The notes under the pieces were generated by a model. That model did no database searches. It worked only from the letters and a program-made list of their open reading frames with translations, and was not told where the DNA came from. The position numbers were made by a program, and so were the translations under genes. Below are positions 1 through 7,828 of a stretch of 64,000 nt of DNA, in pieces. This stretch comes from HXMU1420-13 sp965249965 (lineage in GTDB: Bacteria > Bacteroidota > Rhodothermia > Balneolales > Balneolaceae). The first letter of the stretch is position 1. Each line of letters begins with the position of its first letter. The stretch is taken from assembly GCA_965249965.1 (NCBI GenBank), contig OZ252262.1, positions 2,356,001-2,420,000 of the forward strand, read 5' to 3'.

Positions 1-754
1 GGATGACCAGGAAGAAGCTGTTAAAATGTTTGCCAAGTACGATAGAATAGCTTTACCCGTAATAGATTCGGATGGAATATTAGTAGGCATAGTTACCGTT
101 GATGATGTGATCGATGTGGCGGAAGAGGAAACGACCGAGGATATGCAGAAGATGGCCGCCATGGATGCCTTAGATGATTACTATTCTCAAACTTCCATTG
201 TTGAAATGGTGAAAAAAAGACTTGGTTGGCTGGTTGTTTTATTTGTTGGCCAAATTCTTACAGCCTTAACGATGGGGCAATATGAAGAACTATTGAGTAA
301 GATTGTGTTTTTATCATTTTTTGTACCTTTGATTATTTCAAGTGGTGGTAATTCTGGGGCACAAGCTGCAACGTTAGTAATTCGTGCTCTTGCTACAGAC
401 GATATCAAGTTTAGTGACTGGAAGTCTGTGTTTTCCAGAGAATTTATTTCAGGAATTTTACTTGGTGGATTAATCGGACTTTTGGGCTTTGTTACTTTAA
501 TTGCCTGGGATATGATTGCCGGTAACACAGTTGGGCTTGAGACAATTTTAACTGCGTTAGTAATCGGGTTGAGCCTATTATCTATCGTATTATTTGGAAA
601 TTTTGTGGGCGCTATGTTGCCGTTTATCCTTTCAAAAATGGGGCTCGATCCTGCCGTTTCATCTGCACCATTTGTTGCAACTATTGTGGATGTAAGTGGA
701 ATCATTATTTATTTTTCCATCGCACTCTTATTTTTATCTGAATTTTTACTTTAA
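1..754 (+). CDS. mgtE: Magnesium transporter MgtE, C-terminal part (5' end outside window)
   Basis: The open frame runs in from base 2 without a start, so only the C-terminal ~250 residues are visible. They begin in the second half of a CBS domain (pattern LPVIDSDGILVGIVTVDDV) and continue into the membrane domain. That domain has about five hydrophobic segments and the family motifs PLIISSGGNSGAQAATLVIR and GLDPAVSSAPFVATIVDVSG, which line the Mg2+ pore in MgtE. MgtE is an inner-membrane Mg2+ channel gated by Mg2+ binding to its cytosolic N and CBS domains. The N domain must lie upstream. An ATG at base 26 is internal to the CBS domain and is not the start. thyA follows after 13 bases. Confidence 0.93.
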   Translation, partial: DDQEEAVKMFAKYDRIALPVIDSDGILVGIVTVDDVIDVAEEETTEDMQKMAAMDALDDYYSQTSIVEMVKKRLGWLVVLFVGQILTALTMGQYEELLSKIVFLSFFVPLIISSGGNSGAQAATLVIRALATDDIKFSDWKSVFSREFISGILLGGLIGLLGFVTLIAWDMIAGNTVGLETILTALVIGLSLLSIVLFGNFVGAMLPFILSKMGLDPAVSSAPFVATIVDVSGIIIYFSIALLFLSEFLL

Positions 755-767
755 ATCAATTTAGCCA

Positions 768-1583
768 ATGAAAGCCTACCACGACCTAGTTAGAAATGTT
801 CTCGAGAATGGTGTTCGCAAAGAAAATAGAACGGGAACGGATACCATTTCCAATTTCGCGGAATTTTATAAGGTAGATTTGTCGGAAGGTTTTCCGTTAT
901 TGACTACTAAGAAAGTATTTTTTCGATCGGTAGTGCTGGAATTACTTTGGTACTTAAGAGGAGAAGACCATATTCGTTGGCTAAGAGACGAGAAAGATTG
1001 CCATATCTGGGATGCATGGGCCGATGAAGACGGTCATGTTGGGCCGATCTATCCTGTGTTATGGAGAAGGTTTCCATATCTTGAAAAAACAGAAGCTGGT
1101 GAATGGCAGCGGAAAGAATTTGATCAGGTTCAACGAGCAATCGAAATGCTCAAATCCAATCCAAATAGCCGTAGAATAGTAGTAAGTACATGGCACCCTG
1201 GTTTGTTACCAGAAATGGCATTACCACCTTGCCACATTATGTACATTTTTAATGTTCAGGATGGAAAATTGAATTGTCATCTTACCCAAAGATCCGGGGA
1301 TATTGCACTTGGCATACCATTTAATCTGGCTTGTTATTCAGCGTTAACCATGGCTATTGCTCAAGAAGTAGGTTTAGAACCTGGAACTTTTGCCCATACA
1401 ATAGTAGATGCTCACATCTATGTAAATCATGTAGAAGGGCTCAAGGAGCAACTTACCCGCACACCACGTGCACTACCAACTCTGAAAATTGCGAACAAGC
1501 CGGTAGATGAATTAACCTACGACGATTTTATCCTCGAAAATTATGACCCGGACCCGGTGATTCGTTTCGAGGTGGCTGTATGA
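768..1583 (+). CDS. thyA: Thymidylate synthase ThyA
   Basis: Makes dTMP from dUMP using methylene-tetrahydrofolate. The 271 residues match the family length. Visible motifs are the phosphate-binding ENRTGTDT near the N-terminus, LELLWYLRG, the catalytic cysteine C155 in LPPCH, QRSGDIALGIPFN, and the C-terminal DAHIYVNH and YDPDP motifs. The segment usually read as GPVYGxQWR is GPIYPVLWRRF here, an unusual substitution near the active site; the rest is intact, so activity is still expected. The TGA overlaps the ATG of folA, a translationally coupled pair that makes sense because ThyA produces the dihydrofolate that FolA recycles. Confidence 0.95.
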   Translation: MKAYHDLVRNVLENGVRKENRTGTDTISNFAEFYKVDLSEGFPLLTTKKVFFRSVVLELLWYLRGEDHIRWLRDEKDCHIWDAWADEDGHVGPIYPVLWRRFPYLEKTEAGEWQRKEFDQVQRAIEMLKSNPNSRRIVVSTWHPGLLPEMALPPCHIMYIFNVQDGKLNCHLTQRSGDIALGIPFNLACYSALTMAIAQEVGLEPGTFAHTIVDAHIYVNHVEGLKEQLTRTPRALPTLKIANKPVDELTYDDFILENYDPDPVIRFEVAV

Positions 1584-2053
1584 TAGTAACGCTCATCGCT
1601 GCACATGATCCAAATTTAGTAATTGGGAAAGATGGTGAACTTCCCTGGCGATACCCTGAAGACCTCAAGCATTTTAAAAAGCATACCACAGGTCAGGTAA
1701 TTGTAATGGGGCGAGGGGTATTTGAAGAGCTAAAGTGTAAACCGTTACCCAATCGTAGAAATATTGTTCTTTCAACCACTCAAACTTATGATCAGGTTGA
1801 AACTTATAAATCTCTTGAAGAAGCTTTAAAACATATAGATGAGGATGAAATATTTATCATTGGTGGCGGTGTTTTATATAGGCAAACCATTGGTACGGCA
1901 GATCGATTAATCATCACAGAGATAAAAAAAGGATATCAAGGTGATACATTCTTTCCAGAATATAGAGATGATATTGGATCGGTTTGGGAATTGAAAGAGA
2001 GTACAGAAACAGTCGACTTATTTTTTAAAGAGTATAGACGTCCACAAAAGTAA
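1580..2053 (+). CDS. folA: Dihydrofolate reductase
   Basis: NADPH-dependent reduction of dihydrofolate to tetrahydrofolate in the cytosol. The 157-residue length is typical. Visible are the N-terminal VTLIAAHDPNLVIG strand, the substrate-site stretch LPWRYPEDLKHFK (acidic residue and following Phe of the active site), the NADPH-binding region around VIVMGRG, and the IIGGG motif before the last third. The residues after MGR (GVFEEL) differ from the common KTWES pattern, but length and fold-defining motifs are complete. The start overlaps the thyA stop by four bases (ATGA), implying one transcript with thyA. Confidence 0.93.
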   Translation: MIVTLIAAHDPNLVIGKDGELPWRYPEDLKHFKKHTTGQVIVMGRGVFEELKCKPLPNRRNIVLSTTQTYDQVETYKSLEEALKHIDEDEIFIIGGGVLYRQTIGTADRLIITEIKKGYQGDTFFPEYRDDIGSVWELKESTETVDLFFKEYRRPQK

Positions 2054-2065
2054 CAATTAAGAAAA

Positions 2066-2079
2066 GCTAACCGCTTACA
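2066..2079. promoter_or_regulatory. Weak cre-like (LacI-family type) site before the histidine kinase
   Basis: GCTAACCGCTTACA matches about 10 of the 13 informative positions of the CcpA/LacI-family cre consensus TGWAARCGYTWNCA, with a good right half-site (CGCTTACA) and a poor left one. It lies 45 bases before the kinase start. It is listed because stronger copies occur at 19210 and 59860; alone it would not be convincing. Confidence 0.2.
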
Positions 2080-2123
2080 AATAATAGTTTGCGTAATTTT
2101 ACTCTCGAACTAGTCTAAAGAGT

Positions 2124-4448
2124 TTGAATTACATCAATTTATTATTTCTTAGTGCTACTGATGTAATTGTTTCAATTATAGCTGTTTTAACAATTGCGGT
2201 TTTGTATGGTATCTATTGGTCTATTAAGCGTAGATACAATACGGGTTTACAACAGTTTTATATCGATACACTTGTAAACGAGCATGATCAGGCAATCGCC
2301 CTCATAGGAGAGGATGAAAAAATATTACTCTCCAACAAGATATTTGAAGAATTAATTGGGGTCTCATCTGGTAAGCTAATAGGGAATAAATTATCGCAAT
2401 TATCTCTTAAGCCTGATATGTTAAAGGCCTTAACTAAGAGTGACGAAAAAATCCGCATTGATGGAGCAACTCATGTAAGTTACAATTACAAAATCCGGCG
2501 ATTTAAATCTTTTATTTGGCTGAATGTTCAAAAAAGAGTGATCAACGAAGAAAAAACCGGCAAAAAACACATGTTGCTGTTGGTTACTGATATTTCAGAA
2601 AAGAAAAAGGTAGAAGAGCGGTTATTCAACACACAGATTGAATATCAACAGCTGGTAGAGTCGGCAAATGATATAATTTACAGAACAGACATTGCTGGCA
2701 ATATTTTGTATTCAAATTCTGCGATTACCAAAATTCTTGGATATGAAAATGACTTTCTGAGAAAAATTAATATCAAAAGTATAGTTCATGAGGCTGATTT
2801 AAATCGCCTGATATCCTTTTTTACCGAAAAGCTTAATGAAGTAAACGGAGAAGACTACATTGAGTTTAGAGCAATTGCAATGGATGGATCGTTATGCTGG
2901 TTAGGCCAAAAAACATCTCTAATTACAGCTGGTGATGAGACCATAGGTTTACAATCTGTTGCCCGTGATATTACATCTCGTATTGAAGCCGAGCAGGAAT
3001 TGCTAAGAGCAAAAGAAATTGCAGAAAATGCCAGTGAGGCTAAATCAAATTTTATTTCAAGCCTATCACATGAATTTCGAACTCCGTTAAATGCCATTTT
3101 AGGATATTCTCAAATTTTAGAACGAAATAGCGCCATTTTACCCGATGAAAAGGGGCATGTTTCAGAAATAAAAAATGCCGGTGAAAAACTTCTAAGTATG
3201 GTGGATGATATTCTTGAACTTTCTAACCTGGAAGCTCGCCATACGCAGAAACAAACAGATAGAATGATGCTGCGTCCATTTATGGATAATTATGCACATC
3301 GATTTTCTGAGGTAGCTAAATCGAAGCAACTTGAGTTTAATTATTCACCAGAAGTTGATGCTCCAGAATATTTAATCACAGACTTTAATCGACTTTCTCT
3401 GGTTATTAAAAACATTCTTGATAATGCCATCAAGTTTACAGAAAGTGGGACTATTGATTTAAGCTATTCTGTTGAATCAAAAAACCTTGATCATTTTCTA
3501 AAAATTTCTGTTTCTGATTCGGGAGAAGGAATAAATGAAAGTAAGTTAAAAGAAGCTTTTCAACCTTTTTGGCAGGCCGATCCGCTTAAGAGTTCAGGAA
3601 CAGGTTTAGGACTAACACTCTCAGAACGAATTGCACATTTTTTGGGTGGCGAAATTACGTTACGGAACAAACCAGAAAGTGGTCTTAATGTTGATATAAT
3701 TATCCCGGTAGATATCGTAAAATCTACTATTCAACAAAAAATTACACTCAATGAAGATTCCGAACATGAAGTTGTAATCCAACGAACTGGGGAAACGAAA
3801 ATATTGATTGTTGATGACCTTCTTCCAAACAGAACGATTACACGGATTATTTTAAAGGAAAATGGCTACGATTATGAGGAAGCCGAAGATGGGTTAGAAG
3901 CATTAACAAAGATTGAAGAGTTTGACCCAGATGTGATTCTGATGGACATTAATATGCCTATTATGGATGGTATAGAGGCCATGTTGAAAATTCGGGCAAG
4001 AGATTGGAAATTTAAAAACATGCCAATTATTGCGGTTACAGCTGGTGCAAAAGGTGGTAGAAATGAATTAATTGAGCAGGGGTTTTCAGATTATCTTCAA
4101 AAACCATTTAAAGAAGCAGATTTAATTGAGTTAATTGAACTTCAAATCGAAGAGAATATCAGTAAGTTTTTCGAAGAGGATGATTCAAAAAGCGACGAAT
4201 TAACTTCAGGTGATGTTGCTGAATATCTTCATAGATTAGATGTCAATAGTAGAAGATCAATCTTGAATATCATTGAAAACCAATTCCTGGAAAAACTTAA
4301 TGAGGATTACTTTTTAGATCGGAACCCATCTATAGTATTTTCATCTTATATGCAGCGAATATTTGAGGCTGCTGAAACCTACGATTTCCCTTTCTTATCA
4401 AGCGTCGTAAATCATGTAAACACCTTCGCTGATTCTAAATCTGAATAA
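2124..4448 (+). CDS. PAS-containing hybrid sensor histidine kinase
   Basis: Membrane-attached two-component sensor of 774 residues. Order: one N-terminal transmembrane helix (about 8-32), a PAS-like domain (about 50-160), a clear PAS/PAC domain (about 170-285), HisKA with phospho-accepting H316 in SLSHEFRTPLNAILG, HATPase with N-box NILDNAIKF (about 430) and G2 box GTGLGL (about 493), and a receiver domain (about 555-675) with D608 in LMDINMP and lysine in LQKPF. A ~95-residue tail of unknown type follows. The start is TTG; no ATG lies upstream in frame before the folA stop. The signal sensed is unknown. Its 3' end overlaps the convergent HD gene by 14 bases. No dedicated output regulator is adjacent; the lone receiver protein at 39451 is a possible but unproven partner. 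Confidence 0.9.
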   Translation: MNYINLLFLSATDVIVSIIAVLTIAVLYGIYWSIKRRYNTGLQQFYIDTLVNEHDQAIALIGEDEKILLSNKIFEELIGVSSGKLIGNKLSQLSLKPDMLKALTKSDEKIRIDGATHVSYNYKIRRFKSFIWLNVQKRVINEEKTGKKHMLLLVTDISEKKKVEERLFNTQIEYQQLVESANDIIYRTDIAGNILYSNSAITKILGYENDFLRKINIKSIVHEADLNRLISFFTEKLNEVNGEDYIEFRAIAMDGSLCWLGQKTSLITAGDETIGLQSVARDITSRIEAEQELLRAKEIAENASEAKSNFISSLSHEFRTPLNAILGYSQILERNSAILPDEKGHVSEIKNAGEKLLSMVDDILELSNLEARHTQKQTDRMMLRPFMDNYAHRFSEVAKSKQLEFNYSPEVDAPEYLITDFNRLSLVIKNILDNAIKFTESGTIDLSYSVESKNLDHFLKISVSDSGEGINESKLKEAFQPFWQADPLKSSGTGLGLTLSERIAHFLGGEITLRNKPESGLNVDIIIPVDIVKSTIQQKITLNEDSEHEVVIQRTGETKILIVDDLLPNRTITRIILKENGYDYEEAEDGLEALTKIEEFDPDVILMDINMPIMDGIEAMLKIRARDWKFKNMPIIAVTAGAKGGRNELIEQGFSDYLQKPFKEADLIELIELQIEENISKFFEEDDSKSDELTSGDVAEYLHRLDVNSRRSILNIIENQFLEKLNEDYFLDRNPSIVFSSYMQRIFEAAETYDFPFLSSVVNHVNTFADSKSE

Positions 4449-5685
4449 ATTTTGGGTGCACTACATAATACCGAACAAGTGGCTCGGTCAATGCGATTAT
4501 ATTTTTAGTATCAGCAGCCTTAGAAAATTCAATAGCCTCATTATCATCTAATATCCAAATACTTTCGTTTCGATATTTGTAGGCTTCAGTTTTATTGATT
4601 TCGAACTTGAAATAATACCCAGCAGCCTGCTCGTTTGCATTAATCCCTAATGCCTGCAAATGCTCTATGGTTTGTTGTTGTACATCATTGATCAATTCCT
4701 CGGTTGGGGGGGCATCAAGAAATGTTGTTCTGAAAAGATCTCGATTTAAAAATCGGGTACATAAATCTGACAATATGGTATCATTCGAATCTTGCCAATC
4801 CTTGATATTCTGAAATACATCATAATCATCCAACGCAGCATACAATGTGATGGCTTTTTTTGATATAGATTTTCTAGCAGAGGGCTTCTCTTTAATGAAG
4901 TATTCTAATTTTGGTGATGCGAAATGAAGATCCTGTTTTTGATCAAGTAAATCGCTCACACGTTTAAAAATACTACGCAACAGAGTATCTGCACTAAGAA
5001 CAGTTTTATGAAGATATACTTGCATGTACATCAATCGCCGGGCTATGATATAATTCTCGAGCGCATAAATTCCTTTTTTCTCGATCACGATATTTCCATT
5101 AAAAACCCGCATCGTTTTAAGAATGCGATTGATGCCCACGGTTCCTTCTGAAACCCCAGTAAAGAAACTGTCTCGACGTAAATAATCCAGCCGGTCTAAA
5201 TCTAACTGCGAGGAAACCAATTGATATAAAAACTTTTTCGGATACTGATTGGTAAATATTTGAATAGCGGTATCTAACGCACCATCAAATTGTTTGTTTA
5301 GCTCTTTCATGATGGCTAAACTCATCATTTCATGGGTAAAATTTTTGATCAAGGTGTGTTCTAACGTATGAGACAGCGGACCATGACCCACATCATGCAA
5401 TAATAAGGCAATAAGCGTACCCTCAAATTCCTTATCGCTAATCGTTGTGTCTTTTTCTCTTAGATTCTGAAGTACTCTTTGTCCCAATTCAAGAGAACCT
5501 AAAGCATGTGAAAATCTGGAATGTTCCGCACCGGGAAATACTAAATAACCAAGACCTAATTGTCGAATTCTACGCAATCGTTGAACATAAGGATGGTCAA
5601 TCAGTTTTAATATGATTCCTTTTGGAACAGTAATAAAGCCCTGAACAGGATCATTAAAAATCTTATAGCGGGTACTTTTATCCAT
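4435..5685 (-). CDS. HD-domain phosphohydrolase (dGTPase-like)
   Basis: 416 residues of the HD superfamily of metal-dependent phosphohydrolases, in the branch related to dNTP triphosphohydrolases and SAMHD1. The N-terminal half carries the motif set: EHSRFSHALGSLELG (metal His), ALLLHDVGHGPLSHTLEH (the HD pair plus following histidines) and DLDRLDYLRRDSFFTGV (the distal Asp). The substrate cannot be read from sequence; dNTP hydrolysis is the usual guess. The stop overlaps the end of the histidine kinase, and the start overlaps the preceding thioesterase stop by eight bases, so it is probably co-transcribed with that gene. Confidence 0.85.
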   Translation of the reverse strand: MDKSTRYKIFNDPVQGFITVPKGIILKLIDHPYVQRLRRIRQLGLGYLVFPGAEHSRFSHALGSLELGQRVLQNLREKDTTISDKEFEGTLIALLLHDVGHGPLSHTLEHTLIKNFTHEMMSLAIMKELNKQFDGALDTAIQIFTNQYPKKFLYQLVSSQLDLDRLDYLRRDSFFTGVSEGTVGINRILKTMRVFNGNIVIEKKGIYALENYIIARRLMYMQVYLHKTVLSADTLLRSIFKRVSDLLDQKQDLHFASPKLEYFIKEKPSARKSISKKAITLYAALDDYDVFQNIKDWQDSNDTILSDLCTRFLNRDLFRTTFLDAPPTEELINDVQQQTIEHLQALGINANEQAAGYYFKFEINKTEAYKYRNESIWILDDNEAIEFSKAADTKNIIALTEPLVRYYVVHPKFIQI

Positions 5686-6118
5686 CCAGATTAACCATCA
5701 TATATTCAAGTTTGGCAACTTCGGGTACACGTGTTGGTCGTTGCGTTTTCATGTCGAACCAAACCCCTTTAGTTGTCGCAACAGCATGTAATTTTTTCGA
5801 ATCCTGATCATAAATTGCCTGAAACGCTTCAACGCTGGAATTTCCAACTGATAAACAACCAGTTCCAATCACAATTGTTTGCGGATATATGATCGGTTTG
5901 ATGTACTCAACCGTACATTTAGCTAAAACAAAAGATTTCCCTTCAGAAAAGCTATTCGATAATTCCGGTACACTTTCTACAAAATGAATTCTGGCTTCCT
6001 CGAAGTAGCTATTAAAAACAGCATTATTCACATGATTGAGAGGATCAAGATCCCGAAATCTTGTTTTAATTGTATGCCAATGAAAAAATAAATCCGGATG
6101 ATAAATTGGTCTTGCCAT
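5678..6118 (-). CDS. Acyl-CoA thioesterase, YbgC/FadM-like hotdog protein
   Basis: A 146-residue single hotdog-fold protein of the 4-hydroxybenzoyl-CoA thioesterase/YbgC group. The diagnostic N-terminal pattern is TRFRDLDPLNHVNNAVFNSYFEEAR, with the catalytic Asp in the D-x-x-x-H-V-N-N context. These enzymes hydrolyse acyl-CoA thioesters; the chain-length preference is unknown. It is the first gene of a two-gene unit, overlapping the HD hydrolase by eight bases, with no obvious functional link between the two. Confidence 0.85.
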   Translation of the reverse strand: MARPIYHPDLFFHWHTIKTRFRDLDPLNHVNNAVFNSYFEEARIHFVESVPELSNSFSEGKSFVLAKCTVEYIKPIIYPQTIVIGTGCLSVGNSSVEAFQAIYDQDSKKLHAVATTKGVWFDMKTQRPTRVPEVAKLEYMMVNLDG

Positions 6119-6240
6119 TAAATTTTTGGCAGGAAAATGCGAATGACTGCTATCAAATCAAAGCTGTTAAATAAGCGCCTAAAAAAAGCACTTGAATTCT
6201 CAATTCTATATCTTCAGGCGCAAATTTTAAATAAGAAAAT

Positions 6241-7320
6241 ATGAACGAATCGTCCAAAGCCTTTTTAGAAGATCTATTAATGACACCAAGTCCAACCGGA
6301 TGGGAAAAAGCCGGAGTACAAATCTGGAAAAATTATGTCGATAATTTCTCGGATTCAGTGGTTACAGATGCATATGGTTCATGCGCTGCTAAAATTCAAA
6401 CCAATCCTGACGTACCAACTGTAATGTTGGAAGCTCATTGCGACGAAATTGGTATGGTTGTGCAGCATATCACTGAAAAAGGTTTTGTGTATATAAACAA
6501 GCTGGGTGGAAGCGATTCAACCATCGCACGTGCAAAGAAAGTATACATCCACAATAAAAAAGGCCGTGTCGTTGGCGTTACCGGCAATACAGCAATCCAT
6601 TTACAGTCCACAAAAAATGGGGGTGGCAACCAACCTGCCTGGAAAGATATTTATGTGGATATTGGCGTAAGTAGCAGGGAAGAAGCGCTTCAATTGATTC
6701 AGATTGGCGACCCGATAACCTATGCCAGTGATTCTGAGTATTTAAACGATGAGATTTTAACAGGTCGTGCTCTCGATAACCGTATTGGTGGATTTATAAT
6801 CGCAGAAGCCATGAGAAGGCTCTCAGAGCGGCGATCAGAGCTCAAGGTCAATGTTATAGCCCTAAACTCCATTCAAGAGGAAGTAGGCGGTTTTGGAGCT
6901 AGAATGATGAGCTACCGATTTATGCCGGATGTGGCAATCGTAACGGATGTAACTCATGCTACCGATTCACCGGGTATTGATCAAAAACAACATGGAACCG
7001 TGGCGCTTGGCAGCGGACCAACTATTCAGCATGGTGGGGCAAATCATCCAAAACTTGTTGATTTTCTGGAAGAGGTTTGTGAAAAAGCAAACATTGAAGT
7101 GCAGCATGAGGCCACAAGCGTAAGAACCGGGACGGATACCGATAGTATTTTCTATCAAAAAACCGGAATTCCAAGTGCACTAATTTCATTGCCCTTAAGG
7201 TATATGCACTCACCCGTAGAAATGTGCTCAATAAATGATGTTGAACACCTGATCCAAATCATGGTTGACGCTGTTTTGGAGATGCGACCAGATCAAACGT
7301 TTAGTGTTTTTGAGGATTGA
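6241..7320 (+). CDS. M42 family metallopeptidase (glutamyl aminopeptidase/FrvX-like)
   Basis: Cytosolic, co-catalytic dinuclear zinc aminopeptidase of the M42/TET type, 359 residues as usual. All expected ligands and catalytic residues are visible: H66 and D68 (EAHCDEIG), bridging D179 (RALDNRIGG), catalytic E213 with metal-binding E214 (IQEEVGGFG), D236 (VTDVTHATD) and H323 (RYMHSPVE). The protein likely trims peptides left by larger proteases. It is transcribed alone from a 122-base upstream gap and meets the DUF2237 gene tail to tail. Confidence 0.92.
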   Translation: MNESSKAFLEDLLMTPSPTGWEKAGVQIWKNYVDNFSDSVVTDAYGSCAAKIQTNPDVPTVMLEAHCDEIGMVVQHITEKGFVYINKLGGSDSTIARAKKVYIHNKKGRVVGVTGNTAIHLQSTKNGGGNQPAWKDIYVDIGVSSREEALQLIQIGDPITYASDSEYLNDEILTGRALDNRIGGFIIAEAMRRLSERRSELKVNVIALNSIQEEVGGFGARMMSYRFMPDVAIVTDVTHATDSPGIDQKQHGTVALGSGPTIQHGGANHPKLVDFLEEVCEKANIEVQHEATSVRTGTDTDSIFYQKTGIPSALISLPLRYMHSPVEMCSINDVEHLIQIMVDAVLEMRPDQTFSVFED

Positions 7321-7341
7321 AAAGATTAGACCTTAATTCTA

Positions 7342-7713
7342 TTAACTGTCCTGTTTTTTATAAGCGTATTCGATCATTTCATCAATATCAATAAATCTAA
7401 GGGCTTCTTCGGCACAAGCTTCTAAAATTACCTTTGGAGCTTTACCATTTTTGTAGGCTTCTTTCCAGCGTAATGCACAAAGGCACCATTGATCGCCTGG
7501 TTTTAAACCCGGAAAACTGTACTCTGGTCTTGGAGTAATGAGATCATTACCAGCCTGTTTCGAAAACTCAAGGAATTCCTCGGTCATTATAGCACAAACT
7601 ACATGAGAACCTCGATCTGAATCATCAGTTCGGCATAGTCCATCCCGAAAGAAGCCTGTTAGTGGGTTGAAACAACAGGGAATAAGATCTTCACCGAAAA
7701 TATTTTTAGCCAT
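7342..7713 (-). CDS. DUF2237 family protein
   Basis: A 123-residue soluble protein matching the conserved uncharacterised DUF2237 family. The pattern starts NIFGEDLIPCCFNPLTGFFRDGLC and continues with DRGSHVVCAIMTEEFLEFS, NDLITPRPEYSFPGLKPGDQWCLCALRW and a C-terminal acidic helix. Several conserved cysteines (CC, GLC, VVC, CLC) suggest metal binding or redox chemistry, but no function is established. It is a single gene, convergent with the M42 peptidase. Confidence 0.85.
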   Translation of the reverse strand: MAKNIFGEDLIPCCFNPLTGFFRDGLCRTDDSDRGSHVVCAIMTEEFLEFSKQAGNDLITPRPEYSFPGLKPGDQWCLCALRWKEAYKNGKAPKVILEACAEEALRFIDIDEMIEYAYKKQDS

Positions 7714-7774
7714 GTTAGAGAGAATACGATTAATGAATTAGAATTGAATTTATTCAAACTTCTTTTAAAGAAAT

Positions 7775-7806
7775 AAAAAAAGCCTGTCGGGTACCAACAG
7801 GCTTTT
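7775..7806 (-). terminator. Intrinsic terminator of the fasciclin gene
   Basis: AGCCTGT (7781-7787) pairs with ACAGGCT (7797-7803) around a nine-base loop, extended by A:T pairs on the outside. Read on the minus strand, the stem is followed by a run of T from the complement of 7775-7780. It lies 23 bases after the fasciclin stop codon, so it ends that transcript before the DUF2237 gene. Confidence 0.8.
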
Positions 7807-7828
7807 GTAGGGGTCATCTACTTAGTTA

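Noticed and set aside
187..705. 172-residue antisense frame under mgtE
   Set aside because: Lies wholly within a conserved membrane-protein gene on the other strand, has no recognisable motif, and follows from the codon pattern of hydrophobic residues.
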